Shown in pieces: positions 1 to 13,620 of a stretch of 64,000 nucleotides of DNA. Numbering within the stretch: the stretch's first letter is position 1; every line of letters starts with the position of its first letter. Origin of the DNA: Bombus terrestris (lineage: Eukaryota; Arthropoda; Insecta; Hymenoptera; Apidae); the NCBI RefSeq assembly GCF_910591885.1, contig NC_063271.1, positions 13,013,001 through 13,077,000 on the forward strand, read 5' to 3'. The notes beneath the pieces were generated by a model. It saw nothing but the letters and a program-made list of their open reading frames with translations, was not told where the DNA came from and ran no database searches. Position numbers and translations under genes: made by a program.

Positions 1-899
1 TTTTCCTGATATGTAAGCATTTCTATTTAAAATGATACGAGAAGCTACTTATTTTAAAATTACGTATTGTAGAGAAATTTCTGCAATTACATACATGGAG
101 CAGAAAAAGTCAAAGAATTTATATTAAAACTTTGTTCTGTCTTGTACCGTTGTTCGTAAAATGAAAAAAATGTAGAAACTTTCTGGTGGATTTTACCTGC
201 TGAAAGTGATTTTTCGCAGGACAAAAAAATGTTCTTTGCATACCTCAATCTGCGCTATGTATACACCAAGTTTCATTAAACTCCGAATTTTCGGCGTTCC
301 TTTTGAGTATAGGCGCGACTCGAAAAATGAGACTTTTTCTAGCAGAAGTTTTCCGATTGTAGAAGTAGATAAAGTTTGCCAGGGTTGAGTTTAATACCAC
401 GTAAAATCTTGAACTCTCTTTATTCGAAATTCCACGAAGTCATCGAATATAACATGTATATTATAAATTTCGCGTCTTAAAAATGTAACAGAATATAAAT
501 TTCATCGAGCACAAATAAGCGTTTGCAGAACACAACGATGGAATTTCTTTCAACATATATATAGTACATTCATAGATCAAACGAATGAATTTTGCTTGGC
601 TCGTGTAGCATAAGGTCAAAGGTGTTAACAAATTAAAACGCGTGAAGATGACGAAGCCATAACATAAACGAAACAATGTATCAACAAAGAGCAGAGTCAT
701 TGATTTCGCTGTATCTTTTAAAACGCGTGCAATAAACTTTCCACGACATATGCTTCTTGACGGTTTACAGAAGCAACGAAACATAAAAATGCCAAAAAAC
801 AAAGAAAAAGGAGAGGAAGGAGAAAAAAAGAGGTAAGGAAAGAAAGTGAAATATACACCGGACATGCAACATATACGGTTCACGATAAAATGAAGAGAA

Positions 900-1640
900 A
901 ATATATTTAGTAAACCGCAACGCGCGGTCTGGTTGGAAGTCAGAGCTCCGACCTCGGTTTCGGAGTCGGCATCTCGGAGAAAATCGCACGGTGAATTGCG
1001 GAGCTGACGACGAGCTCGTACTTACATACGTGCATATGCGTGCATGTTTATACAGCGACTAGTTGAATTTCTTCAGCACTGCAAAAGAACGACAAAGAGA
1101 GAGAGAGAGAGAGAAGGTTAGTGAGAAAGAAAAAGAGCAAAAAGGAACACTAGGAAAGCTGGGAGAAGCCGCGACGCGCACCTAGACTCGTTATTTCGCG
1201 TATCTCCGTGATTTTCGTGGCGCATGACTTCACAGTCGGACGTATGATCGTCGGTTGAGTATATTCGCCGCGACGTATAGTAATTTTACACGGTAGAAAA
1301 ATAGAGGAGGTGGTTCTCGGCGTAAAGGCAGAGAGACACTGCGAAGAAGAAAGCGAAAGAAAGAAAAGCGAGAGCAGAGAGGAAGAGGACACGAAAGTCA
1401 TGTACGCGCGTGTCGTTGCCTCGGCAACCTACTAGTCTCTAGGCTTTCGTCTCTGGCCCGTTCTATTTCCGATACTCGCGGAAAACGCGTTTCTACCGCG
1501 AGTTCGAGATGTTTATCGCGACGTGGCGCGCGCGGGTCACGCGTTTTCGATTCCCTCGGCGTCGAAGCGTTCGCGTTTGACGCGACGCTGTGCGCCGCGC
1601 CCACCTAGTCTCGCGTGGGCGTTACGATTCGTTCGTGGTT
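900..1640. other. GC-richer block, no convincing gene
   Basis: Base composition rises well above the surrounding AT-rich DNA and CpG is frequent, especially at about 1400-1640. Short reading frames exist on both strands, but they are rich in Arg and Ser, overlap one another and show no domain. In insects with AT-rich genomes such blocks can be promoters, untranslated exons or enhancers. That reading is inference; nothing in the sequence fixes a role. Confidence 0.4.
1096..1114. repeat. (GA)n microsatellite
   Basis: A short uninterrupted run of alternating G and A, about nine units, inside the GC-richer block. Confidence 0.9.
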
Positions 1641-2819
1641 GTTCACGTTCGGCGGAACAGGTTTCACCGACAAATCAATGAATTAATTAACATCGGTTCC
1701 GTCAACTTTAACGCGCCAACTTCTCGTCTGGTGGCCAGATGTCCGAGACTCGCGCCGAGTATACAACGTTGTATACATGAGCTTACATGTTTTTGCTTTG
1801 TGTTTTGTTCGAGGCAAGTTTTCGAATATATCAACGTTTTTGCTGGTGAATACTGCTGGCTATAAGTCGCTTGCTGATATTTAGTACAAATTGAATGATT
1901 TTTGAATGATTTTTTGTGTTTTTATATATTAGAAGGATCCTTTCGATAGAACTAACTGGTATAATCGATCAACATCCAGAATCATTGGTTTTGTTTATGA
2001 TAGAGAAAGAGAAGATCTTAAGAATTAAAGTTACTATTATTCGAAGGAAATCTGTTATATTTTGAATATCAAGATTTGTCTATGTGTAAGCAATATTAAC
2101 ACGCGATATACGAGTATTTACACGTAGTAACTGTTAGAGCAGTTTTTTGACGAATGTTTAACGCTGTTCGATCCTAAGATGCCGAGGTATACTAAGCGAA
2201 TGAAAATGCTCTAATTGTATGTAATTCGCGCGTAATCCTATTAATTTTAATCTTATCGAGTACGGTACAAAGAGCGGACCTTAATGGCAACGAAAATTAG
2301 ATTTTCGCTAGACTTTGATAATGGATAATTAATTAGCCTAATAATAATCGTTATTGAGCATGCTGTTAGAATACCACAGATAAGTATCTCAGTAATAATT
2401 ATTCCTTCTTGTCATCGAGTAGAGGACGTGTTCGCCACTCTTTAACTCCACTTGAAACGGATAAGAGCACCTTGTCGAACTCTCGAAGCAGCTCTTCTTT
2501 CTTTCTGTCTATTTTACGCATCGTAATTAAGCTCAGCCGTGCCGCTCACCTACTTCAGAAAAATGTCATTTCTTACAATCTACGGTCTACGCTAGTCTAC
2601 AGTACCCGTGCGCTACCCTTACACGCTACATACTCGCAACATGCACCTGCTCTATCTTCATCTACATAATAATGTACATATACACAGGCTCGTGAAAGCA
2701 CTCTGGTAGACAACTTTTATGAATATATCATAAATATTAGATATGTGAAACGTTTTGAAATTTCATTGGCACCGTTATGAAAACCATCTATCAGGATTGT
2801 ATCGGTAAAGTTAGAATAT

Positions 2820-3110
2820 TCGTCTGCAAATAGATAGTGCAGGTATTAGATATCCAAATATTTAGTGAGTAAGATATTTATTACAGGTATATATTTATAT
2901 ATATTTCCCAGAAATGACAAAAGTATTTAAACAGTCAAATCATTTTGCCTGACATTCATTATATGTATTAATAAATCTCAACATTCAGTAGGACTATACT
3001 TGATACTTATTACATGTTTAAGATGACTACTCACGCTTATACTAATTTTTTATGAAATATACGTTTGTATATTCCAATCTACGTATTGTCAGATTAGTTT
3101 CCCAAATTGA
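2820..3110. repeat. Dispersed repeat copy A (Tc1-like terminal motif)
   Basis: The segment contains gacaaaagtatttaaacagt at about 2916, followed by a stretch reading roughly 'cattatatgtattaataaatctcaacattcagtagga'-like sequence. Diverged relatives with the same order of words occur near 9650-9770, 13530-13620 and 35830-36000. The core word resembles the terminal repeats of Tc1-like transposons, so this is likely a decayed non-autonomous copy. Boundaries are approximate and come from eye alignment. Confidence 0.45.
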
Positions 3111-4219
3111 TTAGTATAAATATCACAGTTGTGTTTCATTGCGAAACTAATGAAATTTCTAAGCGTTTTATGTAGCGTATGCAATATGGACCTAAAAATT
3201 GTCTATGGCAAGTGTTCAAATACTTCCGTGGGCCAGTGTACTCATATTCATTATACATATATATTACGTATACCCTAATAAACTCGAGACTCTTGTATTA
3301 CAAGCATATACATATGCATGCAGTAATGTTACAATTAGAGTCGATTTACACATATCTACGTTGCGTCCGTTCCACATTTGTTCTTTAGAAATGCACGTAT
3401 AACGACACAGGCGGAATTCACTGGATAGCATGAATAAGAATAGAATAAGCGGTCCAAAACTATTCAAATAGGGGGTCAGTCTAAAGAATAAATCGAGCGT
3501 TATGGTTGAGGTTAATGCTATGTATCCTAATATTTTTGTTTCATGTGTAAGAAGTAGTTCGAAAATACTGAATATTAATAAGCATCGATCGTCTAATAGA
3601 TTAAATTCTGAAAGCAGAAAAAGTAATTCGATATGAATACAAATAGATATTGCTTGATGATATATTGGTAATAAAAATGTAAATAAATTATAGGTAAAAT
3701 AAGTAAACGACATTATAAAAAAGTATATCATAGGCAATGTTGAATAATTTTAATTATATGTATTTCCAGATTTTTGTACGTTTAGTTATTCTAAAGACTT
3801 GTCAGTTGCTTGATAAAGTCTGTAATTTTACAGTGATTCTAGCTAAGCCAGCCATCTATTATATTATAAAAATTATCAAAATATATTTGTTACATTTCAA
3901 CTACAATAAATATGTTTACAGTAAAATAGAAACGAAGGGAAAATCTATTATGTATTGCCATATTAAATAACAAAGCCTTTCCCCATTTACGACTGCTGTA
4001 TATTATAAAAGACACTTCTAGAAACAAGTTTCTACATCTCAAGTGGTATCTTTCGTCAACAAAAACAAATTTTAATAACGTTTAACAATCAAATCGAGAA
4101 CTACAATCTCACGTGTCATTTTGCACGACCGAAATTAAAAATTTCCTTACTTAAAAAATATCCGCTTTTTATCTGTACGTGTACGCGCAATTTGTGCCGA
4201 GAATTCCTGAAATAAAGTG

Positions 4220-5620
4220 ATAAATCATTCCTGGCTATCGTGAACGAACGTGTCCGAAACGACGGGCAGTTCCTCGGGTTCGGACATAAAGCGGTTAAAA
4301 TTTTGTTCGGTCTGAGGCTGGTCCGGCAACGACCAAGTTGCGTGGTACAGTTCCCACGTACCTTTTGCACCCCCTCCGTGCTCCGCAACATGGCCACCAT
4401 CGGATACCATGCAAGCACACCAGCATCGCCGTCCATCGGCCTCGCACGAACGAGCCTCCAAACCGGAGGGTAGGAGAGACTTCGGCGTGGATGTAGAATC
4501 CAAAGAGAAGAGAAGCGAGAGTAGACAGACAGTGTGGGACAAAAGAGAAGGACGCCGAGCGAAGCTCTGTGAACCGAGAGTATGCGAAAGAAAGAGAAGC
4601 AGAAAGAAAAAAAAGGAGAGACAGAGACAAAGCGAAAGAAAGAGAGAGAGAGAGAGAGAGAGAGTAAGAAAGATAGAGATAAAAGGGCTCTCTCCCACAC
4701 GGTGGCGCTAAAATAAAATGACTGGCGAGAGGAATGCCGAAGCTCTCTCCTCTGTGCCGCGGAATGGCCTCAAGTGCCTCAGGACGAGACGCGCCGTAGC
4801 GACCAAGCGGATCAGGAGTAGGAGATGGAGAAGAGAAGCGCAGAAATCGTACGTAGGTAAAAGAAGCCTTTCGGAAGAAAGAGTAGAAAAGACAGAGGAA
4901 GACGATGAGGTGCTGGAAGAACTGGGCACCGATGCTCGAGTCGAGCCAGGATAGTAGACATCGCGACGATCCTCTTTTCCCCTGTATTCTTTTCCTTTTT
5001 CCTTCCAACGTCTTCCGTTCCTTCAATCGTTCGTTTCTCCTGCTTTCCCTTCTCATCACTTCTTCCTTCTGTCGCTTCTGTTTCTTCTTTTGCGTTCTTC
5101 CTGCTGTTCCATTATTCTCCTTTTACCGGCGATTTCCTTCTTCGCGAGGTATTTCGAGGACCAGATCGCGAGCCGATTGCGGCGAAGGAACAGGAGAAAG
5201 AAGACGAAAGGAATGTTACTAGGTCCCAGGTCTGTGCGTCGGCAATTTGTTCTTACGTTAGTCATCGTCCGAAGGCTACGAGATGGTCTTCCCATCGCGA
5301 TGGTTTACATCGCGCGAACCAAGTCCATTATTCTTCGATGGTTGCTGTAATAGCCTGATATTTGTTTTCGCTACCCGTGACTCTAGACGCGAACAAATTC
5401 ATAGGTATCCATGGAGTTTTCCAGCGTCTGCTTGTTTGATGTTTGGACAGTATTTTCACTGGATTTGTTCACCAACTAGCGCACACGAACGTCGTGTCGC
5501 GTCTGCGAGTCTACTGTATCGGAAAACCGATCGAAATCCAAACAATCGTACGTCGAAAAAATCTTGTTAGCGATGGATTCGTTGAAAGTTAGTTGTTTGG
5601 AGTTGTTGTTTGTAATGTCT
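4220..5620. other. GC-richer block with purine/pyrimidine strand bias
   Basis: This is the largest compositional island in the first 8 kb. From about 4490 to 4960 the + strand is strongly purine rich (GA-rich) and from 4970 to 5150 it is pyrimidine rich. Long overlapping reading frames appear on both strands, the longest 254 codons on the minus strand (4295-5059). They are made of low-complexity Ser/Leu/Phe or Arg/Lys/Glu runs, as expected from translating GA/CT tracts. No signal peptide exon with glypican cysteines is visible. It could be a promoter region, an untranslated exon or regulatory DNA. Confidence 0.4.
4641..4664. repeat. (AG)12 microsatellite
   Basis: Twelve uninterrupted AG units inside a longer purine-rich tract. 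Confidence 0.95.
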
Positions 5621-7254
5621 GCGTCTAATCGAATTTGTTCACACGCGAAAAAATTTGTATACAGCGATGCATTTTTAAATTAACTTTTCTTTTGTTCGAC
5701 TAAACACGAAATATGGACGAAAAATAATTTGCATATTTATTATTCTTCTATATACGAAGCCTACGAATTTCTATTTTATTTAAATAAAATAACATTTCGG
5801 TGTACAATTTTTATTTTAAACCCATCGATAATTCTGTCATTTTCTATAATTATATTCCGCTTTGCTGCAGCACTATGCACAACGAACGTCTGCGCTGTAT
5901 CTTCTGTCGCTTAGAATAGGATTATATTTTCAAGGCTTTTTGAACATTATTTTCTCTGTTAATGTATCTTCAAAGAGATGCTATAGAGATAATAAACCGA
6001 AAGTGCAAGTTTGTTTACTTACTTAATTTATTTATGCGCGATATCTGAAATGATCGAAGATGCGGTTTTAATATTGAAAATTTACATGGATTTTCGTATT
6101 GTAAAAACAATAAATTAAATATGAACTTTTTAATACTTTTCTTGAAAGGAGACACTAGTTTCATTATTTTAATTTAGATACACCTGAAAGTATTTCAATG
6201 AATTTATATAAAACTTTTTGTGTTAAGACTCCATTGAATCCGAAAGATTTCATTATGATATGTTTGATAGTTCAGAATGGCGATACCCATACATTCTTGT
6301 ACGAAAGTATTAAAGCAACTATTATATTCGCTCCAAAATTAAAAATAATTACCGATAAATTGGCGTAATAATTCATTTAACTTCGTTCGCTGTAAGATCA
6401 AGTTTACCATTATAGTTTGCTATTAAAATATATTTAATAGAAAATGCATACAATTTAAAATTTATAATCCATATTAAGTATCAAAATTTTATTAAATATA
6501 GAAGGTGTCCTGTGCTTTTTGAGCAGGAGAATAGAAAGCTCTCACAACTGCGTTTATGAGAAAAACATATAATCTGACGGGGAAAACAGAATCTTTCCAA
6601 CGAACGATACCTCAATTATCAGGAATGACGATGAACGCGTCAAAATATAAAGCTCATTCATCGGAAATAAAAAGTAGTATCTTGTTTTAGGAACCTCCGT
6701 TATTGTCGTCACAATGTCTTTAGATCCTATTGTATTATGTACTAGCAATTACAAGAGTTACTTCGTCTCAATAAATTCCGATTACTTCGGTAAACGTTCT
6801 CGTTAACGTTGTTACCTCATCTTTACGATGTACACGCTGTTGCGCCAACTATAAAATCTTCTCACCCTTGTAATTCCCAGCTTCAAGGAACTTGTTACTG
6901 CTATTGCCATACTTTTACGATCGATGTACCCCACCGATAAATGCGAGATTTTCTTCTGTGCGAAATTGCCGCGCCTCGTTCGCGATTTTTCTTCCTTCCT
7001 GTAATATCACAGTGTATTTTTCTCTATACGTTGTAACTACGTCATTAATATCCAATGTACATACGTACACACATTTTTCTGAATCCTTATCGGCGAACAC
7101 ACAGTAACGAGAAAACGACTATAGAAAATCCGAGAATAAGCACTACCTCGTTCCACCTATTATATCTTCGTTAGAAAGAAATTTATTATCTTTTGTCGCG
7201 GCATATTAATCTATTGACATACTAGCTTTTTCACACTAAACGTTCCTGCGTGCA

Positions 7255-7520
7255 CGTACCGTAGCAGACGAAGGTATTCGTACAGTTGGAACGTAAATAT
7301 AGAAAGAGAAATATTTCTTATATTATTAAATATATTTAAATATATCTATGTATATGTAACTGAATATTGTATAGTGAAGCTTACAGTAATAAATGCACGA
7401 ACAAACGATAACGCAATTATTTGATAACTTACAAAAGTAAACAACATTCACGTAACATTTTGTTTACAACATAATTATTACAACATATAATTATACGTTC
7501 GTCGAGACAAAAGTATTCAT
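7255..7520. repeat. Tc1-like terminal motifs, relic
   Basis: Two related words, gacgaaggtattcgtacagt near 7268 and gacaaaagtattcatacggt near 7504, lie in the same orientation about 235 bp apart. They resemble each other, the word in the repeat at 2916, and Tc1-like terminal repeats. I could not define a complete element; a 14-base poly-T run follows at 7545-7558. Confidence 0.35.
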
Positions 7521-7930
7521 ACGGTATCATTATAACATTCGTGGTTTTTTTTTTTTTTGATAAATATCTGTCCTTTAGACAGTTTATTCGCCATAAATAA
7601 TACGAGTATCTATAGAGCTATACCGTAATGTAATTTCAGATAAATATCATTGCGAGGACATTAAATACTGCAATCAAAGGAAAACGTTTAGATACGTAGA
7701 AAAATGTCTTTGCTGGAACATTCTATTTGATTACATTTACTGTGTAATCATCACCTGACCATCATTTATTCCGTGCAAAAGTTGCTTTATCGCTATAAGA
7801 TTGAATACTTTAGAAACCTACAAACACAACGTGGAAAAATTCATTACTGAATTTACCACTAAATATTTTTAATTACAAGATTTATTAAATTCATCAGTAT
7901 AACGATATAAAACGAAGGTTACAGGTGGAG

Positions 7931-8015
7931 AACACGATAAGTCATATTTGTTGTCTTTAATAAAAAAGCAATTTAAAATTCTAATATGTTGTTAACCTCC
8001 TAAGCATTAAAAAAT
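7931..8015 (+). repeat. Dispersed repeat family 2, copy 1
   Basis: The words acgataagtcatatttgttg, then aatttaaaattctaatatgt and tgttaacctcc, recur in the same order at 53017-53084 (+). They also recur as reverse complements at 23470-23618 and near the window end at about 63925-64000. The copies are diverged and AT rich. The class of the repeat is unknown. Confidence 0.5.
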
Positions 8016-8451
8016 ATTAATAGGATCAATTATGCAGTTTTGCATATTAATATAGAATATCAAATTAGTTCAATTAACATATCAACTAAACCAATGTTAT
8101 TCCCTTTTCAGAAAACATTATACATTTGTTGCCTATATTCGAAAGATTTATATCTTCAACTCGCTCAGACTATTCTCTTTTTCAACTGTTTTATGTTGAA
8201 ATATTTTTTTAGTCACTGCGTATATAATAGGAGGAAAAAAGGTTAACAAGAACAGATCTATTGTATTTTCTCCATGCGGTCTTTAAATACTAATTCCACA
8301 AAAAGATTACCTTAAACTGCCAGGAATTTTTTGTTAAATTTCGCCACGAACATTTTGTACGACTCAGCACAATAATCTGAACGAGGCTATAAATTTGTTT
8401 CTTAGGCTACGACGCAGGTCTGCTTTAATCTCGGATGTTTTTGTTTTGCAG

Positions 8452-9022
8452 AAACGGTGACGATGTTGGCGAGACAGTCGGAGAACAAAACCTTAACCCT
8501 GTTCGATCAAGTGTATCGCACGATGGCGGTGTTGAGCAGGCCCTCGATAAAAGCGTTGTACCAGGCGATGGCCGATTACGTGTCACCGAGTAACACGCCG
8601 GACACCTTGCAGCAACCGCTGACCCGCGATATGCTTCAGGAACGGTTCATCGAATTCTTCACCAAACTGTTCCCCATCGCGTATCACAACGCGGTGAATC
8701 CTCACCAATACGAGCAAGATTTCACAGAAAAATTCAAGACCTGTTTGTACGAGACTATGGATGAAATTCAACCATTCGGAGACATACCGAAACAGGTGGC
8801 GAAATCGGTGAGCAAAAGTTTGGAAGCGACGCGGGTGCTCGTGCAGGCATTGACTCTTGGCAAAACGGTCTTGGATAAAACCGACAGCGTGCTGTTTTCC
8901 GGTACTAGTCCTCAGCAGGAAGCCTGCTACGGTGCACTACTCAGGATGACCTATTGTCCCAGGTGCCAGAGCATTGGTCCCTCTGTCAGGCCCTGCAGCG
9001 GATTCTGCACTAATGTCATGAG
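8452..9022 (+). CDS. dally: Glypican core protein, internal exon (dally-like family; probable dally)
   Basis: Internal exon of a cell-surface heparan sulfate proteoglycan core protein. In insects dally and dally-like shape Wnt, BMP and Hedgehog gradients (known of the family). The acceptor is ...ttttgcag; the donor is AG|GTAAGC at 9022/9023. The exon starts with two bases of a split codon, encodes 189 full codons and ends with AG of an Arg codon (phase 2). Visible features: an N-glycosylation sequon NKT at residues 11-13; the glypican motif QPFGDIP at 106-112; Cys at 97, 158, 168, 171, 181 and 185; and the start of the Cys signature (CPRC...RPCSGFCTNVM, 168-189). The apparent ATG-like start inside is not the gene start, because this is an internal exon. 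GC content is much higher than in the flanking introns. The glypican call is firm; choosing dally over dally-like rests on remembered similarity in the next exon. Confidence 0.93.
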
Positions 9023-9649
9023 GTAAGCACCGTGTTTCCAACTCTGGTAATTATCTAAGCCTCATAGGTCGGCCTATTCACCGCGGTCTTTGTTAATTTT
9101 CAATCGCATTAGTCATTGTCACGTAGCTGCGGCCCTGTGGGAATCGTTTCAATGTGTACGACTTTAAAAACTCAGGACGCCTATGGTGGCGAGAATTGCG
9201 TCGGATGACCGTGAATTTCTGGAGCAATACGAATGTTTCGCGCATTATTTTCTTTCTCACAACGGGTACATAGCGAGTACACAAACGTGAAAAAAAAAAT
9301 ATACGAGCGATTTTTGTATATAAACAGAAGAATTTGCTTTATCTATTTACTCAAAATGTTACCAAGAAATGACTTATTTTCGTAATACATGTTAAATTCA
9401 ATGAAATTGTTTTTCTCTTACATTTACCTTTCGTCACAGATAACACTATCAGTTTACGTACATTTTATGCAAACATTTAAAGAAGTTTAAGTTATGAATT
9501 AGATTTTAAGAAGAAATATAAAACTTGAAAGCCATATTATTACTTTTTTTCTATGTTCTATAAAATTCTATGTTATATAAAGTATTTTGAAATTTTATCA
9601 GCACTCTAGTGATACGCGACTGCTATCCTGATTCTACTAATAAATTTGA

Positions 9650-9770
9650 AACGAGTTTGAAAATATATACAGATAATGTATAAAAGTTCTAAGATATTTA
9701 TTGCGCGTACTTCGCGTAGATCATCAAACTATATCTAATATTAGAACAGTCAGTTATTCATTATGCTAGT
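9650..9770. repeat. Dispersed repeat copy B
   Basis: The words taagatatttattgc and gaacagtcagttattcattatg match, with divergence, the order seen in the repeats at 2820-3110 and 35830-36000. Confidence 0.35.
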
Positions 9771-12700
9771 AAGCTTCAGTCCTTGGCATTAATCATATGT
9801 TTAAAAACACTGTTCGCGCTGAATACCAAGCTTTTACCAAGTGTATATTTGCAACAAGTATCTTGTAATTTTTTAATATTTCTTCCGGATTCATTTCAAA
9901 TTTTTCCAATGTAATCGCTATAAAAATTTCCTGTGGTCAACGTTCGAATATTTTCATGAGTCATTATACATATACAGACGTAACATTACCTAGGAGACAA
10001 CTTGATATATACGTAATTATTGTTTTCGAAGTTGTAATTCAAATACGACTATTTTTCAAATTCTAAGTTAAGTGAAACGCTTATTGTTGCGTAGCAATTT
10101 CGAATTGTGTACTTGCAATAATATAAATGTTGACAACCGCTTGATGCCACGTAAACATCAGTTGAACATGTTTATTCTAATCTGCCTACACTCGATTAAT
10201 AATTACTGAAATTTCCCGTAATCGTCGTGGGATCGCGTTTAACAAGTCAAACCATCTAAACTCGGAAATGAACTCTGCTATTCACGGCGAAATCCATTCA
10301 AAGTTTATTCGAGCGTGGAATAAAATGTCTCCTGCACGTTTAATTTGTTGCATAAAATGATCGTACATGTAACACATCCGGAGTTTTATGAAATCGTGTA
10401 AAGCTCGGGAGCATCGAAGCAGTTTAATAAGAACTTTTTAAATCTGAGACGGTGAAGCTCTAATTTGTATATGAATTATCTGGACGATGTCTAGAAACTC
10501 TTTATTTTGTTTTAAAGATTTTCTTACCTGCCATTTAATGTTATAAAATTTTACGCTTGTTACAAAAAAAATTATTGCGGAAAAATATTGGCGGATGAAT
10601 TGCTTATTTAGTTATATTTTAATATCTTAATCTATTTTCAATCAATTAATAAGTATGCCATACTCTTCTTTATCAAAGTTCGCAGTTTAAAGTTTCATTT
10701 ACCGGTGTTGATTCTTTCGTTTTATGACAACTTACCTAGGATTAGGATTATAATAAGAATTAGAATGTTTAAAAACGTGATTTTTTAATATTTTTGTAAT
10801 TATGTAATTTTTCCGTTTATTATCTTAGTATCGTTATTTTATTTTACTTAACTCTACTAACCATTCGTGTTACAGATTTTTATTAAATTCGCGAATGAAG
10901 ATTTATGAAAAAAATGAATATAGACTCCTTCTTTTACGCGTTTCTTTTAACCTTAACGACTCACTTTATATTCTACGTTGACATCGGTTACTTTCGCTTT
11001 CTTTTATCACATTTGATGAGCCGTTTCCTCGTGTATGGACTGATATTTGTAAAAATACCTTGAGTTGTCTGGCCAATTTAACTTCAAGGTTAATTTTAAG
11101 TTCTCGCGTTTTACACTTTTGTGCATTTTAGTTGTACATTTCCTTACACGTATTCATAGAACGAATATATGCAACATTGAAACCTTTAACTTTGTTTAAA
11201 CAACGAAATAAAAATTTTGACGTTCAAAGCAATTCATCTCGCGATATTTCACAGCGTTCGATTAGATATTAAACGTGAAATATTCAGTATCTAAATTTAT
11301 CGAGTTGAGGTTCAATTTGTTTTTGCAAAATCGCAGTTTCCGTAGATATTTATAATCTCATTGTATTTTATAAAATATTTCATCGTGGTAATTTATTCCA
11401 TTGTAAACAGATGTTAGATCGTAACATATATTTGCCTAGTTTTCTTGTTTATATAAAAGATATAAAAGCAGGACGAATCTATATAATAAAATAAAAAATT
11501 CCAATAAAAAATCTTTTATTTAGAATCTTTTTATTCGAGCTTATAAAATTTAAAGTAGTACATTTAAATAAATTATAGCAATACAAACACGCAAAATAAT
11601 TCATTATACTTTAATTTAATTTATAAATTAGTTTACAAATTTTATTAATTATTTTTATTCTAATTATAAATTTTATATTATTATTTATTAATTATATTTA
11701 TTTATTTTATTAATCATTTATTTATATAAATTAATTTAATTTAATTTATAATTTAATCATTATTAATACAAATATATCGTAAGTAAACAAGAAAACGAGT
11801 ATAAAATATCTGAAAAATAGTACCAGACCGATAAATAGATAAGCTAGAGATTTTTGCCATACAAAGAAGAGGAAATAAATTTGTTTAAAATCGTAAGACG
11901 TTGATTGTAAATAAAGGTAATTAGTTTGATCGATCAGCTTCCGGATTACTGGGATTATGGTGATTCTTTTGCCATCCACATCCGACGAAACCACTCACTT
12001 GAGAAATCGCTCACTCCAGATCTAAATATACGCAGGTCACGTGGGTATGAACCAAAATGCGTTTTGAAATTGTGTCGAAGATGATTTCATTGTGTCCCTT
12101 TCCGATTTGGGAAATTACGTTATGGCTAATTTTCATACTAATTTTCGTATTTCTCGATTTTATGAAATTTATAGATGGAGTAGCCTGTTTTTAATATGAT
12201 AACATATCTACACTCGAAATAAATGTTAATTATAGTAACAAAAGTTGCGAAATATGTAATGTTCTACGTACGCTCGAACATCGAAGGCAAAGGATTTTTA
12301 ATTTGAATTTTTAAAACGTAAGAATTTGTACAAATGTCAGCAGTCTACTAATAAATAACAACTGTTTCGTAAATTCGTAAATTATTCGAGTATGTACATT
12401 TGATTAGCTTAAAATAAAAAGCCTCATTTTCCTCGTTGAACATAGGCAAACGACGATGACCATGATGATGATAAGAAATGATTTGTACTATTAAATAAGA
12501 TGTCACAGCGTTCTTGAAGTAATATTTCTCCGTGACATATTGGTATAACTAGATGCAGACATGCGGAAACTTGTAATTGCTTTACTTAGAACTTTGAAGA
12601 GTAGTTGGTTATGCAAGCAAACACACTTTTCAAAGAAAGGCATGCTTGACTATATTCATCCGAGTACAATACTTTTTGTCAAAGTTTTACTTATGTCTAT

Positions 12701-13529
12701 CGCATACTTCCGAAAGCTAGTATCATTGTGTAATGTTCTGCACATATGTACATAAAATCATAGTTTACAAAAATTATAATTAGTAAAGCTTATTACTTTA
12801 ATTTCTTATAATCGGAATGTTGCTTGATTATGTGAAAAAAGATGCGATTCTTTTGCGTTTATTGATACAATTGATTTTAATTTGAAATCTAGGGGCTTTG
12901 ATAAATAAATGTTTGATGTCAGAAGAATAATATGCTGATAAACTACAATGAAACATTAATAACTAAATGAAATGGAAGATTTGAAAAAAACATAAGTACG
13001 TGATATTATATTGGAAATCTTTCATATATGAAAATATATGCAAAATTGCAGCGGCGATTTTTATTTCTTTATCAGTTTGGGTAGTCAGATTTTATATAAA
13101 ATTGTATATTCGATCGGTTGCTCCGTTAAAGTAATATTCTAAGTAATAACTATCGATAACATCATTACATAACATTTGTTTGTACAAATAATCGTTCCAG
13201 ATTATTTATATTTTTATAAATGATAGAAACTTGTCGTACTTATCTTTTTCACCATTGGTAATATTTCACGTTTATAGACAATACATATCGCACTTATTTT
13301 TCTTCATCACAGATATCTATCTTACATGGTAGATTAATCGATAGATAAATGTAGGTAAATAGAAAAGAGAAAAAATAACCGTAACGCGAATAGAGTAAGA
13401 TATTAGCTCTGTTAATACGTAAAATTCCGGTAAATCGTAACGTCTACTCATTATATGTTGAGAACAAAGCCCAAACTATTACCGAAACATAATAATATTT
13501 TTCAAATGCCGAGTTAACAAAATTACAAG

Positions 13530-13620
13530 ATATTTACTACGAGTATATATTTTACAGAGATGAGAAAATATTTACACAATAATTATCCATTATATTAATA
13601 AACCTTAATAATCAGCGCGA
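13530..13620. repeat. Dispersed repeat copy C
   Basis: The stretch acaagatatttactacgagt, gatgagaaaatatttacaca and ccattatattaataaacctt follows the same word order as the copies at 2820-3110 and 35830-36000. Confidence 0.45.

Larger units (their letters stand above)
1..8451 (+). other. Intron or 5' flank upstream of the first glypican exon
   Basis: This is AT-rich sequence with no open reading frame I can assign to a protein family. It ends in a clear 3' splice site: a T-rich tract followed by ttttgcag, with the AG at 8450-8451. The exon that must precede it should end in phase 1 (one base of a split codon) and should carry the signal peptide and the early glypican cysteines, including a Cys-Cys pair. 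I searched for such an exon on the + strand here and did not find one, so it is probably upstream of the window. Sub-blocks are listed separately; the rest shows nothing recognisable. Confidence 0.7.

Noticed and set aside
461..883. 140-codon minus-strand frame rich in Phe and Cys
   Set aside because: Hydrophobic by composition, with no recognisable domain and a competing overlapping frame at 765-989.
3264..3737. 157-codon minus-strand frame with hydrophobic stretches
   Set aside because: It lies in T/A-rich intronic DNA where chance Leu/Phe/Ile-rich frames are common; no family features and no GC rise.
4295..5059. 254-codon minus-strand frame, the longest in the window
   Set aside because: It is dominated by Ser/Leu/Phe runs that translate a (CT)n-rich tract, overlaps other long frames on both strands, and shows no domain.
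8583..8771. 62-codon minus-strand frame
   Set aside because: Antisense shadow of the glypican exon at 8452-9022.
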